A stretch of DNA of 41,663 nucleotides from Chlamydomonas sphaeroides (taxonomy: Eukaryota; Chlorophyta; Chlorophyceae; Chlamydomonadales; Chlamydomonadaceae): the NCBI GenBank assembly GCA_001662425.1, contig BDDC01000413.1:23427-65089 (forward strand). Direction: 5' to 3'. Below the pieces are notes generated by a model. That model did not search any database, was not told the DNA's origin, and was given only the letters and a program-made list of their open reading frames with translations. The translations under genes were made by a program, and so were the position numbers. Below are positions 33,201 to 41,663 of this stretch, piece after piece; position 1 is the stretch's first letter; each line of letters starts with the position of its first letter.

Positions 33201-36200
33201 CGTCGCCGGCCTGGCGCGCGCCGGCGGCGGCGTCGGCAGCACGTTTGCGGGCCGCAAGCGGCTGTCCTCCGAGCAGCACGCCGACTCGCCGCGCCGCACC
33301 AGCGGTGGCAGCGGCGCCGCCGGCGCTGCGGCGGCGGGGCCCGGGCCGGGGCCGGGCCCGCCGCAGCGGCCGGCGGGCGGCAGCACAGCCTCGCCGCAGG
33401 CCAGCGGCGGCGGCAAGCGGATGCGGCTCACCGGCGGCGCCGCCACCGGCGCCGCCGCCGCGCTCCGCATGTTCAACATGCTGGCGGAGGACGATGCCGC
33501 CGACGCGACGTCGCCGCGGGAGGTCCGGTCGCCGGGAACCCGGGGTCGCGGTGGCAGCGGCGGCTACGGCAGCCCGGCGGCGCCGCCGCCGTCGAGCCGT
33601 CGGGCTGCGGCAGCAGCAGCGGCGGCGGCGGCGGAAGCCCGGCCGCAGCGGCGCGCGGCGCGCGGCATGAACTGGGCTCACCTGCTAGCAGAGGAGCAAG
33701 AGGGCGAGGGGGCTGAGGGCGAGGGCGAGGCTGATGCCTTCGTTGGCGGCGGCGGCGGCGCGCCGGATGACATGGACGGTGCCAGCGGCGGCGAGGGCAC
33801 CGTCGCCGCCGGCGGGCGGCGCCGCCGCCGTCGCAAGTCGGACGACGACTACGAGTACGACGAGCAGGAGTCGCACGGTAGTGGTGATGACGTGGAGGAG
33901 GAGGCGGGCGGCGGCCGACGGGGCAGGGCGTACCAAGCGCCCAGCGACGGCGGCAGCGAGGGAAGCACGCCAGCCATTCCCGGCCGCATGAACCGCCGCA
34001 GCCGCGGCCGTGGCGCTGGCGGCGCCGCCGCCCGAGGCCGCGCCGCCGCGAGCCCCGGCCTGCGCATCACGCTTGGCCGCGGCCGCGGCCGCGCCGCCGG
34101 CGCTGGGGCGGCGGCGCGGCCGCCGGACCTATCGCGCCTGGGTTCCGATGACCTGCCATCGGCCGGCGCTCGGCAGCACCGCACGCCTGGTCAGATCCTT
34201 CGCCATGGGCTAGGGCTGTCTGACGCCGAGGCGGACGGCGGCAGCGGCGCCGCCGGCGCCGTCGCCGGCGCGGGCCGCGCCGCCGCCGCCAGCGGCCGAC
34301 GGCTTGCCCGGTCCCACGTGTACGACGACACGGATGACGACATGTTTGCAGAGGGGGCCGAGAGCGGTGGCAGCCACGGCTGCGCCGGCGGCGGCCGGCG
34401 GCTCCGCCGCCACGCGGGGCCTGGCGGCGCCATCACCGACGAGGACGAGCGGCTGCTGCAGGATGACCTCCAGGATGACTTGCAGGACGACGACGGCGGC
34501 GGTGGCGGCGGCGGCGCCGCCGGTGCGGCCGGTGCGGCCGGGGCTGGCGACGGCGAGGAGGGCAGCAGCGACAGCTTTGGCGCCGGCCGGACGGCGCGAG
34601 TCCGGCGGCGCGCGCGGCGGGCTGTCATGGCAGACGACGAGGACGCCCGTGACGGCGCTGCCGCTGCCGCCCCTCAGGCAGCACGTCAGCCGGCGGCGGC
34701 GCCGCCGCCGCCGCCGGCCGCGGGGTCGCTGAAGATCAAACTTCACTTACCGGGCCGCCCTGCCAGCGGCGCCGCCGCAGCGGCAGTGCAGCACGAGGGT
34801 GGCGGTGGCGGCGCTGCAGCGCCGGCGACAGGGCTCGGGCCGGCAGCGGGGATGAAACTTAAGCTGAAGCTGCCTCAAGGCGGCCCGGCGGCAGCTGCTG
34901 CCGCGGCGGCCGCCAGGGCCACGCCGCCGCCGCCTGACCCACACGCGCCGGGTCCCAGCGCCGCACACCCGGGGGATGCCGACGCTGCCAGCGGTGGTAG
35001 CGGCGGTGGCGGCGGCGGTATTCCGCAGTTCGACGGCGCCGATGACGCTGACGATGACTATGATGACTACGACGACAATGGCGGCGGTGGCGGCTATGTG
35101 GCCGCCGCGCCGTCGGGCTGGCCGCACGTCCCGCCTGCCAGCGGCGGCGGCGGTGTTGCACCCCCCAACGGCGCCGCCACCGCCGACCCCATGGACCTAG
35201 ACGCCGCCGCGCCGCCAGCGCTGTCGGCGCACCCGCTGGCGGCGGCGGCGCACCTCGCGCCGCCGTCGTTGTCGCTGCCGCTGCCGCTGCCGCCGCTGCA
35301 GGTGCAGATGCAGGCGCACGGCGGCCACCCGGCGTCGCCGCTGCCGTCGCCGCTGCCATCGCCCCGCTCACTGCACGGCCACCTCAGCATCCTGCAGGCC
35401 GTCGCCATCGGGGGCGGCGCCGCCGCCGGCCCTGCGTCCGCCGCCGCCGGCTCCCATGGCCACCACAACCACAACCACCACAACCACCACCATGCCTCCC
35501 ACCACGCGCCGCTGCCGCCGTACCATGCGCTGCCGCAGCTCTCGCCGCCGCCGCCGGCCCTGCACCAGCTCGGCCACTCGCCGCACGGCCCCATCCCCAG
35601 CCCCAACCACGGGCAGAGCCACGGTCATGCCCACGGCCCCTACCCGCCCCACTCGTTGCCGCACGCTGGGGCTGGGCCTCCTGTAGCCGAGCACCAGCAC
35701 CCGCACCCGCAGCAACCGTTCCAGCACCTGCACTCGCCGTACCTCGGGCAACACGGCCACCCAGGCCAGCAGCAGGACGCCATGCAGCCAACGCCGCCGC
35801 TCCCAGCGCCGGCCGGCGCCGCGCCGCCGGCGGAGGCCGGCGAGCCGCACGACGCCGCGGGCGCGCCGCATGGCCCTGCCGCCGGGGCAGCGGCGCCGCA
35901 GCCGCACCCCCACACCGGTGACGGCTGCGGCGCCGGTCCTCTCCACCAGGGGCCGCCGGAGGCCCTCACCACGGACGCCGCGGGGCAGCTACCGCAGCCC
36001 GAGCAGGGCGGCCAGCCGCAACCCATTGCAGCCGGCGGCCGGCAGGGCGCCAAGCGCGGCTCGGACGGAGCGGCCAAGGCGGCTGGCGCGCCGGCGGCGC
36101 CGGCGCGTGCGGGCGGCGGCCGGGGGGCGGCCGTCAAGTCGGTGTCTCTGGCGGTCCCCGATGCGCAAAAGGCGCTGGGGCTGGTGCCGCTCGGTGAGCG

Positions 36201-37691
36201 CTGCTGCATGCGGGGTGAGGGCTGGGTTGCACGCGTGTTCTTCTGAACTAGCCTTGGCTCTGATGAGTGCAGAGCAGTGGTGGTCGCATCGTTGCCCAGC
36301 TGCTGACCGCTGCGGTGCCCCTGCTCCTCCCACGCTGCCGCGCAGGCGCCAACCGTGCCGCAGCGCAGCAGCCGCGCGGCTCCCTGACCCGCATGATGCC
36401 CGGGCGGCCCGGCGGCTCCCGCCAGCCCGCCAGCGGCCTGCTGGCCGCCGCCGCAGCGGCCAAGGGCGCGGCAGCCGGCGGCGCCGCCGGGGGACCCGCC
36501 GCCAGCGCCGCCGCCAACCGGCTCGGCCTGATCCGAGGCGCCAACGGCCGGAGCCCAGGGCCGCCGGCGCTGCAGGCGGCTGCGGCTGCGCAGGCGGCGC
36601 CGGCGGTGGGCCCCTTGCACGTGGGCCCTTCCGCCAGCGCCGAAGCGCACCACGCCGGCTCGGCCCATCAGCAGCAGCTGCAGCAGCACATGGAGGCCGC
36701 GGCGGCGGTGGCGGCAGAGCCGCCGCCGGCGACGGCTGAGGGTGCTGCCGCATCAGCGGCGGCGGCGGGGGTTGGCTTGCCGCAGCAGTCTGCCGCCCAC
36801 GACACGGCGGCAGCGCCAGCGGACGCCGTCTCGCCGCTGCACCTCGCGATCCGTACCGCAATCGCGAGCGCCGTACACCGGTACGACATGCCGCCGCCGT
36901 CGTCCACGCCCCCGGCGGCAGCACCAGCCTCCGCCCACGGCCCACCGCCCGCGCCCACCGCCGCTCCACCCACGCCGAGCACTGCCGCGGCGCCGGCTGC
37001 GCCGCCGGCTGCCGCCGCCGTGCCGGCGGCGCCGGGGGCGCCGCCTGCGTCGCCGGCTCCCTCCAAGCCGCGGCAGCCGCTGTCCAAGGTGCTGTCTCCC
37101 TGGGAGGTCCGCGACATGCCGGTGCTCACCTTTGCGCTGCGCCGCGGCCTGGCGGACAGCGCCTTCCATGACGAGGTGCCCTTCACCGTCCGCGACCCCG
37201 AGCACGTGCTGGAGCAGCTGGAGGAGGCGCTGGTGGCGCTGGAGCACCCCGCCTACGTCACGGCGGCGCACGGCGGCGCCGCCGCCGCCGCGGCGGCGGC
37301 GCCGGAGGCGCCGCCAGCCGGTGGCGCGCTGCCGATGGCGCCGCCGCCGCCGCCGTCGCCGCACCCGCTGGCGGTGCTGTCGGTGCGGTTGGCGCCGGAC
37401 GGGGAGCTGCCGGTGTCGTGGCTGCGGCTGCGCGAGCGCATCGCGGCGGCGCGGGCTCACTCGCCTGGCCCGGGCAGCACGGGGCTTATGGGCACCACGG
37501 CGGATGGGGACACGGTGGAGCAGACGGCGGAGACGGACCCGGCGGTGGCGAGCGCGGGCGGCGCCGGCGGCGGCGCTGGCGGCGGCGCGCACGGCATGCG
37601 GCCGCCGCCCAGCGTGGGCCGCGGCGGCGGCGCGGCGCCGAGGCCGCTGAGCAAGAAGGTGGCCAAGCTGAAGAAGCACTTTGGGCTGTGA
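30235..37691 (+). CDS. KDM2/PHF8-type JmjC-like chromatin protein with degenerate active site
   Basis: Predicted 2,023-residue nuclear protein in 9 exons: 30235-30334, 30456-30520, 30594-30755, 30976-31244, 31382-31757, 32084-32464, 32691-32796, 32927-36193, 36346-37691; all junctions keep phase. Residues about 60-490 follow the KDM2/PHF8 JmjC fold: FTTDWVRSTGLQSPSLV, LDVATQ, MRQWCLYW, GGAASWWSVAHGK, VFLLLPPS, GWPFAVV, VVGGQMLHC and VKHRARFPLFKHLMW. The iron ligands are missing (see the domain entry), so demethylase activity is unlikely. No PHD finger is visible. From residue 490 on the protein is mostly disordered: Gly/Ala runs, Arg-Gly segments (RGRGAGGAAARGRA, LGRGRGR) that could bind nucleic acid, acidic runs (LLQDDLQDDLQDDD, DDADDDYDDYDD), two KLKL-type motifs (LKIKLHLP, MKLKLKLP), a His/Pro-rich block, then a more ordered C-terminus (LSPWEVRDMPVLTFALRRGL) and a basic end (KKVAKLKKHFGL). 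Exon 8 is unusually long (3,267 bases) and could hide an intron. The intron at 31758-32083 (326 bases) holds nothing recognisable. Confidence 0.8.
30976..32796 (+). other. JmjC domain lacking the HxD...H iron site
   Basis: Exons 4-7 align without gaps to the KDM2/PHF8 JmjC core around the active site. Where active enzymes have F-H-x-D-F-G-G, this protein has WRLLPGG: the His position is Arg (codon 31704-31706, residue 307) and the Asp position is Leu (codon 31710-31712, residue 309). The second His, in GWIH of active enzymes, is Phe in GWPF (codon 32375-32377, residue 422). The 2-oxoglutarate-binding Lys is displaced by one residue and the nearby Thr is Ala. The structural motifs around these sites are kept. 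A His/Pro/Gly-rich insert lies between the two halves. The reference residues come from general knowledge of the family. Confidence 0.7.
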
Positions 37692-38638
37692 GGAGCTGCT
37701 TGGGTGGGGGAGCGTACGGTAGCGTACGGTGGCACTGTGGGGGAGCGTACGGTAGCGTACGGTGGAACTGTAGGGGAGCGTACGGTAGCGTACGGTGGCG
37801 TACGGTGAGGGAGCATGCGGGTTGGGTGTGGGTGTGGGGAGGTGGGACAAGGTGTGGGTCGGGTGCTGGGGGTGCTGGCGCCATGCGCTCGGGTAGGACT
37901 CATGGTGTGAGGGGGTAGCCTGGGGACGCTGAAGGATGAGTGAGTTGGGAAGGAGGTGCGACAAGTGGTAAGGCGCAGTGGTGCGAGGCTGAGGAGTGGC
38001 GCGTGAGGGCAGGCGCAGGGCTGGGCGCGGCCGGTGGTGTTGGGCGACTTGTGGGGGCGCCGTGTGTGCGGTACCATAGGCAGTGGTGGGTGCATTCCTG
38101 CATTGATGGCAGCATGGGGGTGAGCTCTGGGGGCTCCGGGCCAAGGAAGCACTGCGAACTGGACTGTGGGTGGTGAGCTGGTAGGGATGTTGGCCTGTGC
38201 GGCCAGCCACTGTGGGGCGGCAAGGGGTCGCCTGTGCGGCCGTGGCTATGCAACCATCGACATACTTGATGCTAGGAATGGGCGCACTCCTGGGTGCGTG
38301 GCGCCTTTCAACGGTACGCCGTTATCGCTTATATGGAAGCGGAAGCGGGCAGCTGGTGGCCGGGGCCTCGTGGCGAGGGGGCAATCCATGCCTCGACACC
38401 GCCTCGACACGTACCCGGTACCTCACCTGCCACCGACGCAAACGTTCGAGGGACATCGCACAAGCGCGTCCAAGTTATGCTTCGTGACGCAGTGATATCA
38501 ACAAGCTTGCTAGGGGCCAAGCGACTATCGAACGAACGGAACCAGCTGTCACCTCGCTGCTGCACCGGCCCTAATTACCAAACCCTTCATACATGTCACC
38601 CCTGTCGCCGTCTACTATCGGAGGACGGATGTAGCGAT
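37692..38638. other. intergenic region after the JmjC-like gene
   Basis: This holds the 3' UTR of the JmjC-like gene, a tandem repeat array directly after its stop (37706-37810), and the upstream region of the GT47 gene. I found no TGTAA on the plus strand and no convincing TATA box. Open frames here show no domain. Confidence 0.5.
37706..37810. repeat. three tandem copies of a 33-34 bp GTACGG-rich unit
   Basis: Starting 15 bases after the stop codon, a unit of the form GGGGAGCGTACGGTAGCGTACGGTGG plus a short tail repeats three times, the last copy ending in further GTACGGT words. Each unit contains two CGTACG palindromes. It would be in the 3' UTR of the JmjC-like gene. Confidence 0.85.
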
Positions 38639-41600
38639 ATGGGCGTTCTCTGCAGCTGTACGCGCACAGCACGATGGCGAGGCGTTTTGTTGCTGCTCGG
38701 CGCTCTGCTGTTTGCGCTCACAGGGTTGGGGCGATGCGACTTCTCAGTTTCCGACCTCCTCTCACTGGCAAGTTGCGCGTGCACGCCGGCACGTGCACGC
38801 CGGCGCGATTCTGGACCTCCCCCGCCCCGATGTGCGACATGCCCGTCGCCCTTACCCCGCAGCGCCAGCCGGCTTGCACCTTCTATCTCCTAAGCTTTGA
38901 ACACGAGTTCCCTGACCTGGTCATGAAGTACAACCTGAGCACAGGTCGGTGGCGAGAGGCCGCAGCGTTGGTCAGGGGACCGTCCCCTGCAGCGTCAAGG
39001 CAGCCTCTCACCCGCTGCTTCACCCCCTTCCCCTCTCTCTCCACCCACCACCACCGCACGCACCCTCTGCCCCAGGCAACGCCTCCGCCCACTGCAGCTA
39101 CTCGGGTCTGGCCACCGTGGGTGGCCCGCTGTTCAAGGCCTCGGCGCTGCTGCCGGCCGGCGGCGCCCGCTCGCAGGTGGCGCATGGGGTGCTGCCCGCC
39201 AAGTACGGCCAGCACAGTAAGCCGGGCCCGCGCGCACGCGCCGTGGCGGTTGAGAGTTGGCGGTTGGGGGTTACCGGTGGTTGGTCACATGGCCGCAACG
39301 TGCGTGCGTCCAGCACTAGGACGGCTCCACACGTCCCACGGGCCCGGCCAGGCCAGGCCCATGCACGGTTCGCGCAACGGTCTGCCCCCCACTGCCGCTG
39401 CCCCCCACACGCACACAGGCGGTGCGCGGTGGTTCATCCAGGCCCTGGCGTCATCGCCCAACCGGGTGCACGACATGGCGCAGGCAGGGCGGCCCTTGGG
39501 CCGGGCGGTTTCGCAGGGCCTTGCGGCCGGCCGGCCGGCAGCGCGTTGCCGCAGCAGGTCTAGGCCTTGGGGCAGGCAGAGCCGTAGGGCGGCGCGGGAC
39601 CAGGCCTGGGGGTCGGCTGGGCGGCAGGCACGGAGGCAGAGTCGGCACGGCCGCTCTGGCCTGGAGTTTAGGGGACAGACCTGCCCGTCCCTCCCTTTCC
39701 CTCCCCTCCCCATCCCTCCCCACCCCCCGGCCCTCCCGCCGCAGGCCGACATTGTGTTTGTGGCGGACGCCTGCTGGGCTGCCTGGGCGGAGGCCAAGGG
39801 CCACGACAGCGACCGCTGGGGCCCGGACGAGGCGCTGGGCGTGGACCCGGGTGCGCGGCCGAGTAGTGGTTGAGAGGGCGTTGGGGGGGGGCTGGCAGGC
39901 TCGTGTGTGTTTTGGGGGCAGAGGCACGCCGCGCACGCCTGGGCGCCCAGCGCACAGAGACGTGGCAGGAGGACGCGTGCCAGCTGTCGGCCTGCCTGCG
40001 GCGCTGGCAGCACGGGCTTGGGCGCAGGTTGCGGTGTCTTGCGCGCAGCAGGGGCCCGTGGCAGGGCTGGGCGGCGAAAGGCACACGGGCGAGGGCTTGG
40101 GCGGAGGCCGCGGCGGGGCGCGGCGCCGCGTGCCAGGGGGCACCCTGCGCCCTCCGCCCTTCCCCTTCCCCCTCTCCCTTCCCCTTCCGTCCCAACGGCC
40201 CCTCCCCCCCGCCCCGCCAGGCGCCTACCTGGCCCACGCCTACGCCTCGCTGGTGCTGCGCCGCGCCACGGCCGCCGCCCGCGGCGCGCGCCTGGCCTTC
40301 CTGCACACGCACCCCGCGCACCCGCCCGCCCGCATGCTGTGCGACCCCGCCTTCGCAGCCTCGCTTCACCTGGTGGCCGAGCCCTACATGCGGACAGGGC
40401 TGTGCGCCACAGGTGACTGCAAAGAGTTGATCCAAGGCTTGCTTGTCGAAGGCTTGCTTATCAGAAGCTGGCTTTGTCGAAGGCTTGCTTATCAAAAGCT
40501 GGCTTTATCGAGGGCTGGCGTATGCTTGATCGAAGGCTTCGATATATTACTTCATAGGCTTTTAAAAGGCTTTGATATGACCTTGTTACAGAGTGAAGAT
40601 GTCGATCAGCATTCATCGATTGAGTAGTTGAGCAACCGTGGTGGCCGCAGGCTATCCTCCGCCGCCCACCACCAGCCGCATCACAAGCCCAGCTGCCGCG
40701 TACGGCAACGACTTGGCGGCGGGTACGGCAGGCGGCACGGTGGATGTGATGCGTACGGCGATGGTGGTGCCGTACGCGAGCTTCCCGCGGCGCTCGCTGC
40801 TGGCGGGCGGCGGCAGCTCTGCGGCGGAGGAGCACGAGCCCGGCGGCGGCGGCGGCGGCGGCGCGCTGTGGTCGGGGTCGGGGCACGCCAGGCGGCGGCC
40901 GGCGCGGCCCCTGCTGATGCACTTTCGGGTGGGCCTACGAATGCGGCCACTGCGTGTGAGCATTCAATCGACCAAGCACCTCCGGCCACGTACGCTGTAC
41001 CGTACTCCACCCCGCGGCGCCCCAGGCCACTTGCCACTGCAGCCACCCATCCACCCACCCACCACCCCGCCTTCTGCATGCCGCACCTGACGCACGCCGC
41101 TGCTCCCCACATGTCCCACTAACTAACCACCACAAGTATTGGAGCATGCGGCCGCCGCCCTCGCCCTGGCCGCCTGCCCCGCATCACCCTCCTGTGCACG
41201 GGCGCCTTACTCGTTCCTCATGCCCCGACATCACCTGTCCCTCTCCCTCTCCCGCCGCCGCCGCCGCCGCCGCCTCCGGCCAGGCCTCGTGCGGCGGCGC
41301 CACCGAGGGGCGGCGGATGCGGGCTGCGGTGGTGGCGGCGCTGGCGGGGGCGCCCAACGCCAGCATCGGCTGCGACGGCGGGCTGTGGGAGGAGGAGCTG
41401 CTGGAGGGTGGGTGGCTGAAGCGAGGGAGGGAGGGAGCGAGCGAGCGAGCGAGCGAGCGAGCGAGCGAGCACCGATCCTGGCATGGCCCCCTTCCCCTCC
41501 TCGTCCCCTCCCCGCCATCCCCCCCCTCGCCCAGGCATGCTGTCGTCCTCCTTCTGCCTGATACTGCCGGGGGACACCGCCTCTTCGCGGCGGCTCACTG

Positions 41601-41663
41601 AGGCGGTGCTGGCGGGCTGCGTGCCTGTGCTGGTGGGGAGGGGAGGGGAGGGGAGGGGAGGGG
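38639..41663 (+). CDS. GT47 exostosin-family glycosyltransferase (3' truncated by window)
   Basis: Likely Golgi type II membrane glycosyltransferase. Modelled exons: 38639-38746, 38863-38944, 39076-39216, 39419-39465, 39745-39850, 40221-40412, 40651-40928, 41284-41407, 41535-about 41632, continuing past the edge. The N-terminus (TARWRGVLLLLGALLFALTG) is a signal anchor. Exostosin marks follow in order: CTFYLLSFEHEFPDLVMKYN, GARWFIQALASSPNR, ADIVFVADACW, DVMRTAMVVPYASFPRRS (the D-V-x-x-P-P-Y site of the family), RPLLMHFR, and the C-terminal nucleotide-sugar-binding motif SSSFCLILPGDTASSRRLTE then AVLAGCVPVLV. In the family these proteins build or modify wall and secreted glycans; acceptor and donor are unknown here. 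Weak points: the donor of exon 1 (TCA|GTTTCC) is poor, and the exon 4 end leaves out the usual T-x-DP spacer before ADIVFV. The introns at 39851-40220 and 40929-41283 are GC-rich without recognisable content. Confidence 0.75.
40427..40560. repeat. degenerate AAGGCTTGCTTATC tandem repeats in a GT47 intron
   Basis: Within the intron between exons 6 and 7, a unit of about 31 bases (AAGGCTTGCTTATCA, then AAGCTGGCTTT, then RTCG) appears twice almost intact and then decays into shorter pieces containing GGCTT. This intron is notably AT-richer than its surroundings. Confidence 0.7.
41435..41470. repeat. GAGC microsatellite
   Basis: About nine GAGC units lie in the intron between GT47 exons 8 and 9. 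Confidence 0.9.
41632..41663. repeat. GGGGA microsatellite at the window end
   Basis: The window ends in repeated GGGGA units directly after the likely donor of GT47 exon 9, so the run is probably intronic and may be where the assembly or contig breaks. Confidence 0.8.

Noticed and set aside
33110..37650. Long Arg-, Ala- or His-rich frames in the other five frames
   Set aside because: Shadows of the GCC-rich codons of the JmjC-like gene; only the 32986-36246 and 36267-37691 plus frames join in phase to the conserved JmjC exons.
37706..37810. CRISPR-like array
   Set aside because: The units are directly adjacent with no unique spacers, and the window is eukaryotic.

Overview
The window looks like a nuclear genomic segment of a green alga, most likely a chlamydomonadalean (volvocine-type) chlorophyte. 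It is strongly GC-rich, its coding codons mostly end in G or C, and its genes are broken into many short exons by GC-rich introns of roughly 100-570 bases with GTGAGT/GTACGT-like donors and CAG acceptors. The proteins fit as well: algal-style SRCR/beta-helix surface proteins, a GT47 exostosin and long Gly/Ala-rich linkers. There is no bacterial operon structure, IS element, CRISPR array or tRNA that I can support. All exon boundaries below were placed by hand from splice signals and reading phase; there is no transcript evidence.

Layout. (1) 1-42 may be the last codons of an upstream gene; 43-3082 has no gene I can defend. (2) 3216-22875, plus strand: one giant 38-exon gene for a predicted protein of about 3,764 residues. 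It has a signal peptide, four SRCR domains arranged as two duplicated pairs, seven cysteine-bearing RCC1-like repeats, about 1,800 residues of Gly-rich Pmp/beta-helix repeats, a cysteine-rich GCC2/GCC3-like stalk, a C-terminal domain with about 8-9 membrane segments, and a charged tail. Reading phase is kept across all 37 junctions and the total is an exact multiple of three. (3) 24348-29875, minus strand: a 13-exon gene for a 993-residue PAXBP1/GCFC/ILP1-type nuclear splicing factor, convergent with gene 2. (4) 30235-37691, plus strand: a 9-exon gene for a 2,023-residue protein with a KDM2/PHF8-type JmjC domain whose iron ligands are all replaced, followed by about 1,500 residues of low-complexity sequence; it is divergent from gene 3 across a 359-base shared promoter. 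(5) 38639 to the right edge, plus strand: a GT47 exostosin-family glycosyltransferase, truncated by the window end.

Gene 2 and gene 5 belong to the cell surface and secretory system. Genes 3 and 4 are nuclear (splicing and chromatin) and may be co-expressed from their shared promoter. The two most unusual items are the five-part architecture of gene 2 and the apparently catalytically dead JmjC domain of gene 4. Introns and gaps carry many short tandem repeats and recurring GCTAGCTAG and GTACGG motifs.
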